Shown here: one piece after another, positions 48,401 to 57,175 of the stretch
Layout of the letters: every line of letters begins with the position of its first letter
Position numbering within the stretch: position 1 is the first letter of the stretch
Notes under the pieces: generated by a model
Database searches by the model: none
The model's input: only the letters and a program-made list of their open reading frames with translations
What the model was told of the DNA's origin: nothing
Assembly: GCA_943737045.1 (NCBI GenBank)
Contig: CALSFV010000297.1
Location: 124,001 to 188,000 of the forward strand
Direction of reading: 5' to 3'
DNA: 64,000 nucleotides
From: Parapristionchus giblindavisi
Taxonomy: Eukaryota; Nematoda; Chromadorea; Rhabditida; Diplogasteridae
Position numbers and translations under genes: made by a program

Positions 48401-49642
48401 GATATAATGGCAAGTAGTATTTCGTCTCGGACCAACCGAAATGGGCGAATTGTCCACCCCTTCCATTTAAAGACACTCTAACTCAATCATAAACATCATT
48501 GCATTTAGATTCAAATCTAATCAATTTGTATTTTAGGCGAAATATTTACGACGGCTCTAACTATGTATCACAAAGAAATGATCAAAAAATTTGGCTAACT
48601 TTTCGCAAACATTTGCTTGAAAATTGTATAAAGATTCAAATTTAATAACACTGTATTTAAGCATATTTACTTGGGCAATAAACACTGGGATTTCTTATAT
48701 CCACAATTCGACCATCCAACCGAATTATTCTGTTTGTACAGTTCATTGATTTGCCAACCATTCTTTCTCCTTTTCCTCCCGTGATAATGTATTCTGAAGT
48801 TTGTTGAATATTTCACAAATCACCGATTATGTAAAATAAATATTCTTTCGAAATCGCAGAATAATTCAACATTCGAATTTTATAATTATAAATACATCTG
48901 GCAATCAAAAATTCCTATTCGAAATGGTTAAAATAGATAATCTCATATTATTCAGTTCGAGAAACTGTTCAGAAATATCGTTGAAAAGTTTCAAATAACG
49001 CACAGGTGAAAAAGTTAGATTACTGTTACTTCGTAGTGTTGCGATGTTCCCTAATTACAGTAATCTAATTCAGTCGAAAAGCTCAAATGGTCTTCATTAT
49101 TTACCACCGCGTTTCAATTATTAAAAAATGTGCTGCAGCAAAAAATTATCATACGATTTTGTGTATTCACAAAGGGAATTGCTGAATTACATAAAAAAGG
49201 ATTTAGTGTGACATGGTAAATTTCTTTAATATATTTAATCATATATACAGTACAGCCCGATCTCCTTTTGTACACGATTAACACTGCGGCGCGCAGAGGC
49301 ACTCATTTGCGCTCATCATTTATTTCTGCGGGTACTGAATACTTTTCGATTCTCAAAGTCTTAATCATGAGTTTACATTATGAAAAGTTGTTTTAATGAC
49401 TAAAAAAACAGAAACAAAATTTGTAATAATGAGAAAAAGCAATTAAAAGACAAATCACACTGGTCCGAAAACGATGGGTAATTATTTACTGGAAAGGTAT
49501 ACTGTAATATCACAAATCGATCGCACGATCGCCGTAAGACATTTTTTCGAAATTTACAGTACCCATCATTTTCGGACTAGTGTGATTTGCCTTTTAATTG
49601 TTTGTTCTCATTAATAGAAATTTTGTTTCTGTTTTTTTAGTC

Positions 49643-49688
<46 letters not shown>

Positions 49689-51613
49689 AATATTATGAAA
49701 AATGTATTTGAAACTAACCTTGATTACAGTCCACTTCATAACTCGTTATGCGAAATCCAAAACCGTGATATCTAAGCGACATTGCGCACGCTACAAGTGA
49801 ATAAAATATAGGAATACGACCCAAATTTCAAGGCCATGATGTGGACGGACATTGCTGAACTATACTATATTCTTTTAAGGTAACTAATTAAAGGTGGAGC
49901 CCCTCGAAAGATCAGGTCCGTGCAGGAAAAGGCGCACTTTTTTAAATTGGGAAACTTTGACAATAGGCTTCGAACTTGCGAAAATAGTAATAACTCGGAA
50001 TGTTGACCACTGCGCTATGCCATAAACGAATGGCCCCGCTAACTTCTCAAATATTTCTTGGCATTCACACACGAGAGATGTGAGAGAGACATGAACATTT
50101 GCGGATCTGCATCTTTAACCCTCTTCACTCAGGCAATGCTCTCTCACTTTCTTTGTGTACGAGAGAGTGTTGCCAGAGCGGATAGTGAAATGAGAGTATG
50201 AGAGTATAACTCAGGGTGTGCATATATGACAATTAGAAAATACTTTGACAATCGTACACTGTTCCTTTATCGTTGCGGGAAGTGTAACGCAAGAGACCTG
50301 AAAGGATTATCGTTAGGACTCCCATTCGAATTTGATATCAAGAATTTATCGAAAACTATTCGGATCGTGAAATATATTTGATAATAAACATAAGAAAAAG
50401 GAAAACAATTTAATGAAAAATGTATAATTTATGTGACGGCTTAAAGACCAAATGTAAAGACGCATTAGAGAAATATCCATTATTGACTTACTTTACTATC
50501 ATTGGGCAACGAATTGCCGTTGGCTAGCATCCATCTTAATTTTACGTTTCTTTTATGTAGGAAATATAATATAACTACAGTAAATGTCCGATATTATTTG
50601 AGTGGACCTCGTTCGAAATAATCTATCTTTCCTTCCAACGCGGTTTTCACCATTCATATTGAATCTTTCAACAGTCATCTTTGGATTTTAAAGATGGAGA
50701 CCCTAGACATATTGCGTGAAGATATGTTTGAAGCTTGTTATGCGCTTTAAAAGTACAACTTTTCAGTCAAGTAGAGAGTGCCTATCCGATTTGCTTACTT
50801 GACTCTCTAACTTTCCCATTGTCACTTACGCTAATTTTCATACAATATTAACATTGTATCCCATGTTAATCGTTGCGGGAGACAGTCATGCCAACTCAAG
50901 GGTCTCCTTCTTTAAGTGCCCGGTTTACGGGAATAATGAATTTGGAGGATGAAATGAGTTGATGTTTACTGAATGACTGATCAGAACTGAACTGCTGTAC
51001 TGATCAGAAACTAAGTCTGATGTTTGATGAAGATTTGAAACTTCGTCGCCGAGCTGTGATGTCACCACGAAAAAGGACAAAGAATGGTAATTTCGGTCGA
51101 GGTCTCGCCCACTTCTTCGGTTTCTGGCAAAAGATCGAAATGGGGGGGGGGGGTGGCCAGAAACCGAAGATGTTCCGAGGTCGCTTCGTCCACATACAAC
51201 CGACATGTGGCGTTACAATACCTGCCAGATTGATTGTTACACTTCAACAGATCGTTCACGAAGAACACTCGACGGTGAACATACAAATATTCTCTGGTTA
51301 GGCAACCGGCTGTTCCATTATCGAATACATGAAAAGGAGTTTCCTTGTAGCCAGAATGAGAGTCGAGAAGATACGGTAGATTGGGACATTCAAGAGTATC
51401 TGAAAGATGGACAAAAAGCGATGCGAATAGGATTTTCAAAGTGGCCTGGGCCATTCTGAACAGAGAGTTCAGAATTGCTAAATTAACTCAATTGGCCTTA
51501 TTCTTGTACATGGACACTAAATTCAAAATGATCGATAATATCATGCAGACAAATAGCATACCTGTGAGGATTATTGAAGTGATAGAAAGAAGCAAGAAAC
51601 TACAATGGGACAT
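45415..51613 (-). CDS. Secreted protein A: two four-Cys modules, short mucin-like stretch; 9 exons, 227 aa
   Basis: Exons (minus): 51613-51562, 51399-51222, 50534-50492, 50297-50258, 49790-49719, 48793-48671, 45707-45631, 45572-45538, 45478-45415; all phases agree (684 nt). Exon 1 is a signal peptide (MSHCSFLLLSITSIILT). Module 1 runs from DTLECPNL through FHVFDNGTAGC and LLKCNNQSGRWMLANGNS to VSC. Module 2 runs from SCAMSLRYHGFGFRITSYEV and DC to GGKGERMVG, MNC, RLDGRIVD and YC. Four Cys per module with G-x-W/N-G after the third resembles sushi/CCP or DUF281-type folds, but this is inference from spacing. A short TTSPSTSP stretch follows, then VFATRPGRLHINVNVHVSV and an end at QNGTA. Intron 6 (48,670-45,708) holds two or three foldback elements; intron 5 holds half of another. 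Exon 7 uses a weak acceptor (CCCCGAG) at the edge of MITE-like sequence, so this copy may be impaired. Function unknown. Confidence 0.7.
46055..46243 (-). pseudogene. Tc1/mariner transposase C-terminal fragment (left arm)
   Basis: The inverted twin of 46,918-47,106, differing at a single residue (SCVYKN for SYVYKN). The same in-frame stop precedes it, showing that the stop predates the inverted duplication or was copied by it. Confidence 0.8.
46918..47106 (+). pseudogene. Tc1/mariner transposase C-terminal fragment (right arm)
   Basis: 62 residues starting at the Met of NMWG: MWGILVSYVYKNNKQYAPVA, then ELKDAIKNEWDCI and a tail with SIPIRIFGPISSKGHNIGY, aligning with the end of Tc1/mariner transposases (W-x-x-L, EEL, W, I, RI, KG, Y). 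A TAG codon lies just upstream where family members have Glu or Asp before N-x-W. Inverted twin at 46,055-46,243. Confidence 0.8.
47374..48088. mobile_element. 715-bp Tc1-like foldback element adjoining the previous one
   Basis: Left end TACAGTGGTGGGCAGAAGG, right end ATCGTTCTGGCCACCACTG. Arms about 190 bp with CGATCACCTTGAAATTTTT and GGTATACG themes. Its left TA coincides with the right TA of the 45,786-47,375 element, so one inserted at the target duplicate of the other. CAGTGGTGGCCA-like ends are typical of Tc1 relatives. Confidence 0.75.
48095..48460. repeat. Diverged relative of the 1,884-2,315 element
   Basis: Shares AAAAGTTGTACCATT, GTCGACCCATG, GGCCGA(A/G)(A/G)TCGAAAAATTC and related blocks, in the same order, with 1,846-2,040. 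The right half is more decayed. Confidence 0.55.
49246..49646. mobile_element. Truncated copy of the TACAGTACAGCCCGATC element
   Basis: Begins like 57,252-58,185 (TACAGTACAGCCCGATCTCC) but its right arm stops at CATTAATATATA, where a TA microsatellite (49,647-49,687) replaces the last 170 or so bases. It carries an inner TIR element with ends CACTGGTCCGAAAA at 49,461-49,583. It lies in intron 5 of gene A. Confidence 0.75.
49886..50117. mobile_element. TTAA-type MITE with tRNA-like interior, in gene A intron 4
   Basis: Left end ATTAAAGGTGGAGCCCCTCG, right end CGGATCTGCATCTTTAA (imperfect inverse). The minus strand interior has an A-box-like ATAGCGCAGTGG and a weak B box (AGTTCGAAGCC), as in 55,668-56,009. 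A family-1 MITE follows at about 50,110-50,225. Confidence 0.6.
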
Positions 51614-52545
51614 TGTTCGTTTATTTTTTCATGGGCACAAGTCGCTATATAAGTCATGGAAAATATTATAATAAAGGATAATCACGTGTGAAATAATGAA
51701 CAAATTGATTCATGCATGTTATTCTTGGATATTGAGCTATGTATACAATTGATTTGTTGAATATCGATTGATATGTTGAATATCGAGTAATTTGTATATG
51801 GAATTATCATGCACGGAAAAATGACTTGCAACGGATCAACCAATTCCGTACTACTTAATTCTTTCTACGTTTACTTACTGTATAGCATATCTGAATCTTT
51901 ACTAATTTTTAAAAATATTTACATAGATTCTTAAAGTTCTGTTGACTTTTCCCCTTTTTGGCTGAAATTCATAATGAATATATCTTTATTTCGAGACTGG
52001 TCAGAAAACTTAACAAGCGTTGATGTAAACTTGATATAAAAAACAAAAATCACAAATCACAGTCACGAATCACAAGCCGATCTCAAATCACTACAAGTAT
52101 TTGCGACGCGCTCTTTTTACCGCTATTCCCGCAACATAATTTAATTTAATTTAATTTATGATACATCAAAAAGATGCGACAACATTAGATAACATGAATC
52201 ATTTGAATCCTTTGAATGTTCAGAAAAATATAGCTTGAAATGAGGTTGAATCCGGTTAAGAGCAAAAATGAGCTACAGTACCGTGCAAAAGTCGGGCCCC
52301 AAAATTTGAATCGCTATAACTTTCTTCGTACTTGGTCGTTCGGTCCCCGGTTTGTTTTATTAAATAGTGTGATTTATGTGTGCGGAAGTTCTTGAATGTA
52401 GACGAAAGGTCTAGTGGTCAAGAATATGCATCCTGTCTTATTCATTCCCTCATTTTGTACTTGATAAAGTACGATGTACGATTTAATGCGAGTCGCCATT
52501 AATCAAATAAGTTATCATGTTTATCATGGAATCATCGATATTGGC

Positions 52546-54898
52546 TTAGGCTGTTCCATTTTGCGTGACGTTGACGTTTCCAGTTTCACCAACCGAGACA
52601 TGCACATTTACACTGAAATTATATATAATATTATCAAATATGTATTTTATACATTTCTCTTGTTCTAAATCAACTAACTTGACGTGTAGTCTACCGGGCC
52701 AAGTTGCAAAAACCTAAAGGAATTGCTGTTACCAGTGAAATGTTTGATATCTCAATAATAAGTGAACCCACTTCTTGGGATACAGATTCATTATCGGATG
52801 GTTGGTTCACAAAAGACGAAGTTGTGGGAGAAGTAGTGGGAGAAGTAGTGGGAGAAGTAGTGGGAGAAGTAGTGGGAGAAGTAGTGGGAGAAGTAGTGGG
52901 AGAAGTAGTGGGAGAAGTAGTGGGAGAAGTTGTGGGAGAAGTTGTGGGAGAAGTAGTGGGAGAAGTTGTGGGAGAAGTAGTGGGAGAAGTTATGGGAGAA
53001 GTGGTGGGAGAAGTTGTGGGATATGTTGTGGGAGGTGTTGTGGGAGATGTACTTGGTGCCCCTGAATTTAGCTGTTAAATTTTCAAAAGTTTAAAGTGTG
53101 ACCGTAAGCTAATTTGAATCTCTCAGCTCTGGTAATGCTCTCTCGCTTTCTTTGTCTACGAGAGAGCATTGCCAGAGCGGAGAGCCATATTAGTTCAACT
53201 TTTGTGTACTACCCCTTACGAGTTTTCGAATTGAATAGCCTAATTTCAATATCGGTTTTCTCAAAATTCAGATCGTTTAGGCACTCCTAAAAAGGGATTC
53301 GTGATCACCATCGAAAACTTAATCTACTCATGATATTGTCATGTCATCAGGCAAGGCAAACTCGACAAAGTCCCCATGTAAGATCTTACAGCGCAAAAAG
53401 TGCGCTGTAAGCCAATCAATTTACAAAACCGTATTACTTTTTCATTCGAGGCGGACTTCCGCTGGATAGCGCATCACGGAATGTTTTCATTTTTTTAATT
53501 GAAAAAAAAATATTTAGAACTCATCATTTCATTTCATATTTCGTCAAGACAGAAATCGAAAATAATGAAAGAGACAAATTAAAAAAAAAATTCAGTTCGT
53601 TTCCTACTTCCTTTAGGATAGCAGGACACAACGGCTCCTATATCCAAAATTCGGCCATCCAACTGAAGAACTCCGTTAATACAGTCCGTCGTTTCTCCAA
53701 CCATTCTTTCTCCTTTTTCTCCCGTCACAATGTATTCTGAAACTCGTTGAATACCAAACAAAAAATCCGTAAGATAAATTCGATGTTCTGTCGAAATCAC
53801 AGATTAATTTTTCATTCGAATGTGATAAATTTAGCAAAAGCATACACTATTTGTGCAAGTCAATTGAAAACGAAAGAAGACAAATGCGCTGCAGCTCAGA
53901 AAACTGATCAATTCGTATAATTTTGTGCTTTCACAAAGCGAATTGCTGAATTCAGTAAAAAAAAAGATTTGTTTTGTGTACAAATTTATTCACTCTCAAA
54001 TGTTTTGAAAAAAGGTGTTTAAAACTAACTGTCGTGGAGACACTTCATTTCATAATCCGGTATGCGATATCCAAGACCTTCATAACCGTACGACACTGTG
54101 CACGCTATAAATAAATTAAACCTGAGAGTGTAGCAATCAGAAGTCGTGGTCAGTTAATATCTCTCACAAGTTGTCAGTCCCCCCCCCCCCCATCCCCATC
54201 TCCCTCTCTTTTGACATTTTTTCTTGCACTCGAACGCACTTGACGATTCACCCTTGCGGTGTATGATAAATAAATAATTCAATATTTACAATACATAAAC
54301 AAATTTAGGAATGCACTAGGGTGGCGAACAATTCATTCGCCGAGAGAAAAGTCGTAAATGCCTCTCCCGCGAGTACTCACTATAGACCGCTAAGGTAGAC
54401 GAATAATCATGAATCATTTTCGTCACCCTAGAATACACCTCAAATTTCACTGTCTGGTCATGGTGTGGCCAGAGCTGATTTTATGATGTTATTTTAAAGT
54501 AACGCTCTGGCAACGCTCTTTCACTTTAGTTGTATACGAAAGAGGGTTGCCAGAGCGGAAATTAAAATGAGACTATAGTATGGGGTGTGTCATTTAAAAT
54601 GTTTTAGAAATTTAAAATACTTTGAAACTCGTACAATGTTCCTTTATCTTGTCGGTGAGTGAAATACAGGAGACCTTGGTATCTAAAACTCTTCGGACTA
54701 GTGGTCTCATAATGAAATATCTAATACATTCCAAAATTTGCACGTGGACATGTACGTAAGCAAAAAGTAACGCTATTTTAGCTAGGTATGCCACGTGTAA
54801 TGAATCAGCATATCATGTACAAGTTTCAGCTTGATAGCTCAACTGACCCAAAAATTACAACAGAAATAAAAATTGTATTCAGACTTTTGGGCGCTACC

Positions 54899-54954
<56 letters not shown>

Positions 54955-56114
54955 TTATATATATAAAAAATATAATATAGACTTACACGATAATCATTGT
55001 ACAATGAATTGCCGTTGGGGAACATCCACCTTGATTTAAAAAAAATGTGGACGTTTACGGAATAAATTACAAATTCAGCACTACACATCGCAGATTGTTT
55101 GAACTATACTCTCTGGTATTACAAAACTTTAAGTGTTCAGATCATTGTCACTTGAAGTAGACTTGTAAGTCTAGATGTAATGCATCGTTACATTTGAATT
55201 ACGCGCCTACGCCGTTACCTCCGCCGGAGAAAAAAAACGGAGAATCGGCGGAGGAGGTTACGGAGTAACAACGTGAGGCAAATGTAACGATACATAAATA
55301 AAGTGCAAGTAAAGTCCGAAATTTAGTCCGAATTAAAAAAAAATATAGTCCGAAACCACCGTACCTGCCAGTTTGATTATTGCACTTCAACATATCGTCA
55401 ATGAAGAAAGATTCATGATCAATAAACAAATATTCCCCGGTCGGGCAACCGGCTGTGCCATTATCAAATACATGAAATGGGGTTTGTTTGTAATCACGAA
55501 GAGTTTTAGTAAGAGGTGGTAGATTGGGGCATTCAAGAGAATCTGAAAGATTTTTCGATTCATAGGAGTTCATAGGATTTGTGGCGGGGGCTATGCTGAA
55601 CCTAGAGTTCAGGATTGCAAACTTATTATTAGCTCTATTAGAACCATTCTTTTACATGAACACATATTAAAGGTGGACTCCCGCGAATATTTTCGTGAAC
55701 AAACTGTGAAGACAGAAAGTTAGCAAAAGTTATTCTACATATCGTACACTATTTATTCTATTCTAATTCAGCTTATTGATCGCAAGATTTATGAATGAAT
55801 CATGCTTGCAATCGCAGGCAAAGGCGGGCTTTTTGAAAATAAGAAAGTTCGGCAATACGATTCGAACCCGCGACAATGCGCTAGTTAATCAGAAATGTTA
55901 CCAATGCGCTAAGGGACTAGTGAGAGGTGATTCTCACTATCTTCTGGTATATCACTTGCCACTTGCATGAGCGAGATGCAAGCAATTTTCGCGGGTCTCC
56001 ACCTTTAACACTAACACTAAATGCACAGGAATAAAACAATAATATGCATAAAAATAGCACACCTGTGAGGATTATTGAAGTTACAGAAAGAAGCAAGAAA
56101 ATACAATAAGACAT
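52546..56114 (-). CDS. Secreted protein B: two four-Cys modules plus long TTSP mucin-like repeat; 9 exons, 302 aa
   Basis: Exons (minus): 56114-56063, 55542-55365, 55029-54987, 54674-54635, 54104-54030, 53736-53608, 53061-52772, 52713-52679, 52612-52546; all phases agree (909 nt). Signal peptide MSYCIFLLLSVTSIILT. Module 1: ECPNLPPL, FHVFDNGTAGCPTGEYLFI, LKCNNQTGRWMFPNGNS, VSC. Module 2: SCTVSYGYEGLGYRIPDYEM and KC, then YIVTGEKGERMVG, DCINGVLQLDGRILDIG, VSC. Residues about 173-269 are a mucin-like domain of some 20 T-T-S-P units, a likely O-glycosylation region. The C-terminus is VFATWPGRLHVNVNVHVSV, ending QNGTA. Exon lengths match genes A and C except exons 5-7. The reading EVVG... on the plus strand over 52,816-53,050 is the shadow of the mucin repeat. 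Candidate poly(A) signal near 52,357-52,362. No known family was recognised; sushi/CCP-like or DUF281-like by Cys spacing only. Confidence 0.8.
52816..53050. repeat. 12-bp coding minisatellite (TTSP units) in gene B
   Basis: About 20 tandem copies of a 12-base unit (plus strand GTAGTGGGAGAA; minus strand codes T-T-S-P). The middle units are identical and the edge units carry substitutions, as expected for unequal crossing-over or slippage. The 12-bp unit preserves frame with any copy number. Confidence 0.95.
53085..53205. mobile_element. Hairpin MITE, family 1, in gene B intron 6
   Basis: Arms CTCAGCTCTGGTAATGCTCTC and GAGAGCATTGCCAGAGC around TTTCTTTGTCTAC. A fragment similar to the CATATGGCC foldback family follows (53,220-53,390). 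Confidence 0.75.
54190..54275 (+). repeat. Non-LTR-like 3' tail in gene B intron 4
   Basis: TTTTTTCTTGCACTCGAACGC then CACCCTTGCGGTGTATGATAAATAAATAA, as at 37,135-37,245. A C run at 54,180-54,190 precedes it. Confidence 0.5.
54480..54598. mobile_element. Hairpin MITE, family 1, in gene B intron 4
   Basis: Arms AACGCTCTGGCAACGCTC and the reverse GGGTTGCCAGAGCGG around TTGTATACGAAAG. Matching insertions lie near the same exon in gene A (50,110-50,225) and gene C (62,718-62,835). Confidence 0.7.
54826..54960. repeat. Fragment of the GCGCCCAAAAGTC element plus TA microsatellite
   Basis: CCAAAAATTACAACAGAAAT through CAGACTTTTGGGCGCTACCG matches one end of the 33,544-35,203 foldback element, running straight into about 60 bp of TA repeats. 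It lies in gene B intron 3. Confidence 0.75.
55178..55300. mobile_element. Hairpin MITE, family 3, in gene B intron 2
   Basis: Ends TGCATCGTTACATTTGAATT and GGCAAATGTAACGATACAT; arms CCTACGCCGTTACCTCCGCC and reverse. Confidence 0.75.
55668..56009. mobile_element. TTAA-type MITE (342 bp) with tRNA-like interior, in gene B intron 1
   Basis: Ends TTAAAGGTGGACTCCCGCGAA and the inverse TTCGCGGGTCTCCACCTTTAA, so both edges show TTAA. On the minus strand an A-box-like TTAGCGCATTGG and a B box (GGTTCGAATCG) lie within a tRNA-like region at about 55,845-55,925. It separates the signal-peptide exon from exon 2 of gene B. Confidence 0.75.
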
Positions 56115-56256
56115 TGTTCGTTTATTTTTTCATCCGCAAAATTCGTTTTATAAAGCAAGAAAAGGTGTAGCAATAAAGGATAATCATGTGGGAAATAATG
56201 AGCAATTTGATACACATATTAAAATTATAAAATACGGATAAAAAAATAAAAGAACA
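56115..56256. promoter_or_regulatory. Candidate divergent promoter between gene B and its inverted copy
   Basis: Only 142 bp separate the gene B start codon (minus, 56,114) from the ATG of the inverted paralog (plus, 56,257). Both ATGs sit in the shared context GAACAATGTC-like / GAACAATGTCKC, and each is preceded by an AT-rich run (AAAAAATAAA). No specific factor site can be named. Confidence 0.35.
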
Positions 56257-56562
56257 ATGTCGCATTTTATTTTCTTGCTTCTTTCTGTCACTTCAATAAT
56301 CCTAACAGGTAAGCTATGTTTCTGAATAATATTATCGATTCTTTTGAATTTAGCAGTAATATTTTCCATGTGCATACGTAAAAAAATAGAGCCAATAGAG
56401 CTAATTTAGAAATTCTGATCTCTTTTCAGAATAGCCCTACTAGGAAACCCCTTTTCATATATTCGATAATTTTACAGACAGCTTTCGCAACAGGCAGCAT
56501 TCGTTTGTTCACAATGCATTTTTCTTCGAGAATGACAAGTGCAATAAGATATCAATGGTTAA
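56257..56562 (+). pseudogene. Decayed inverted paralog of the secreted family
   Basis: A plus-strand exon at 56,257-56,308 encodes MSHFIFLLLSVTSIILT with a phase-1 donor (GTAAGC), matching exon 1 of A and B. Downstream, about 56,430-56,550, reads PFHIFDN, then HSFVHNAFFFENDKC, recognisably the PFHVFDNGTAGC...LFIDHESFF...KC part of exon 2, but AGC and the W-x-x-NG block are lost, an in-frame stop precedes it in the frame needed, and no later exon is found. I infer a truncated head-to-head duplicate. Confidence 0.6.
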
Positions 56563-56667
56563 ATTCTCACAACTATCTATCTCACGAAATTATACATAGA
56601 TTGCAAATACGAAAAAAATCAAGAGCGGAGTCACGTTACTGTTAACACTCTTTATTAAGAACAACTA

Positions 56668-57052
56668 TTAAAGGGAGCGTAACCTCTCTCAATGGTCTCT
56701 TCGACGCGCAATGCTCTCTCGTTGTTAGAGAACAGGGAAATAGTGTGCGCAATGAAGAGACCGTTGAGTGAGGTAACGCTCCCTTTAAAAGAAGTGAAAT
56801 CGATGTGGTGAGTGATAAAAGGGGATCTTGTTTATTAAGTTTATTGTCCTTATAAAATGTACTTGTGTAATTCCGCGCTACTAGCTGATAAACGCAGAAA
56901 TATTCTATCGATCAACACGCCTTTTCCCCTTCCCTCCTCGCACCCTCTCTGATCTACGTAGTACGTACTATCTTGTTTGGACACTTTCTCTCTAAACCTG
57001 GAAATGCACTGTAGCTACTCTCGTACCAAATAAACAAGTGTATTTTATACGG
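56668..57052. mobile_element. Family-2 MITE and CCGTATAAAATGTACTT MITE between genes B and C
   Basis: A family-2 hairpin (56,668-56,790; arms CAATGGTCTCTTCGACGCGC and reverse) is followed by a 205-bp copy of the CCGTATAAAA element (56,848-57,052; here TCCTTATAAAATGTACTT at the left). No gene in between. Confidence 0.75.
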
Positions 57053-57175
57053 TAAATTGAATCCGTAATTTCTTCAACATCTATCGTTGCCGTGTATTAA
57101 ATATGTGTCGTTCCATTTAATATGCGTCAGTATTAATTAAATTATCAAGTTTATCATTAAATGATCCATATTGTC

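Noticed and set aside
51062..51454. A 130-residue continuous frame with an apparent signal peptide (MAQATLKILFASLFVHLS) as the start of gene A
   Set aside because: The equivalent stretch in B and C lacks the ATG and hydrophobic run, TTTCAG immediately precedes the conserved part, and a better signal-peptide exon with matching phase lies at 51,613-51,562.
52704..53078. Plus-strand 124-residue frame with repeated EVVG, and an overlapping frame with SSGR repeats
   Set aside because: Opposite-strand shadow of the TTSP repeat; the minus strand has correct splice sites and paralogs, the plus strand does not.
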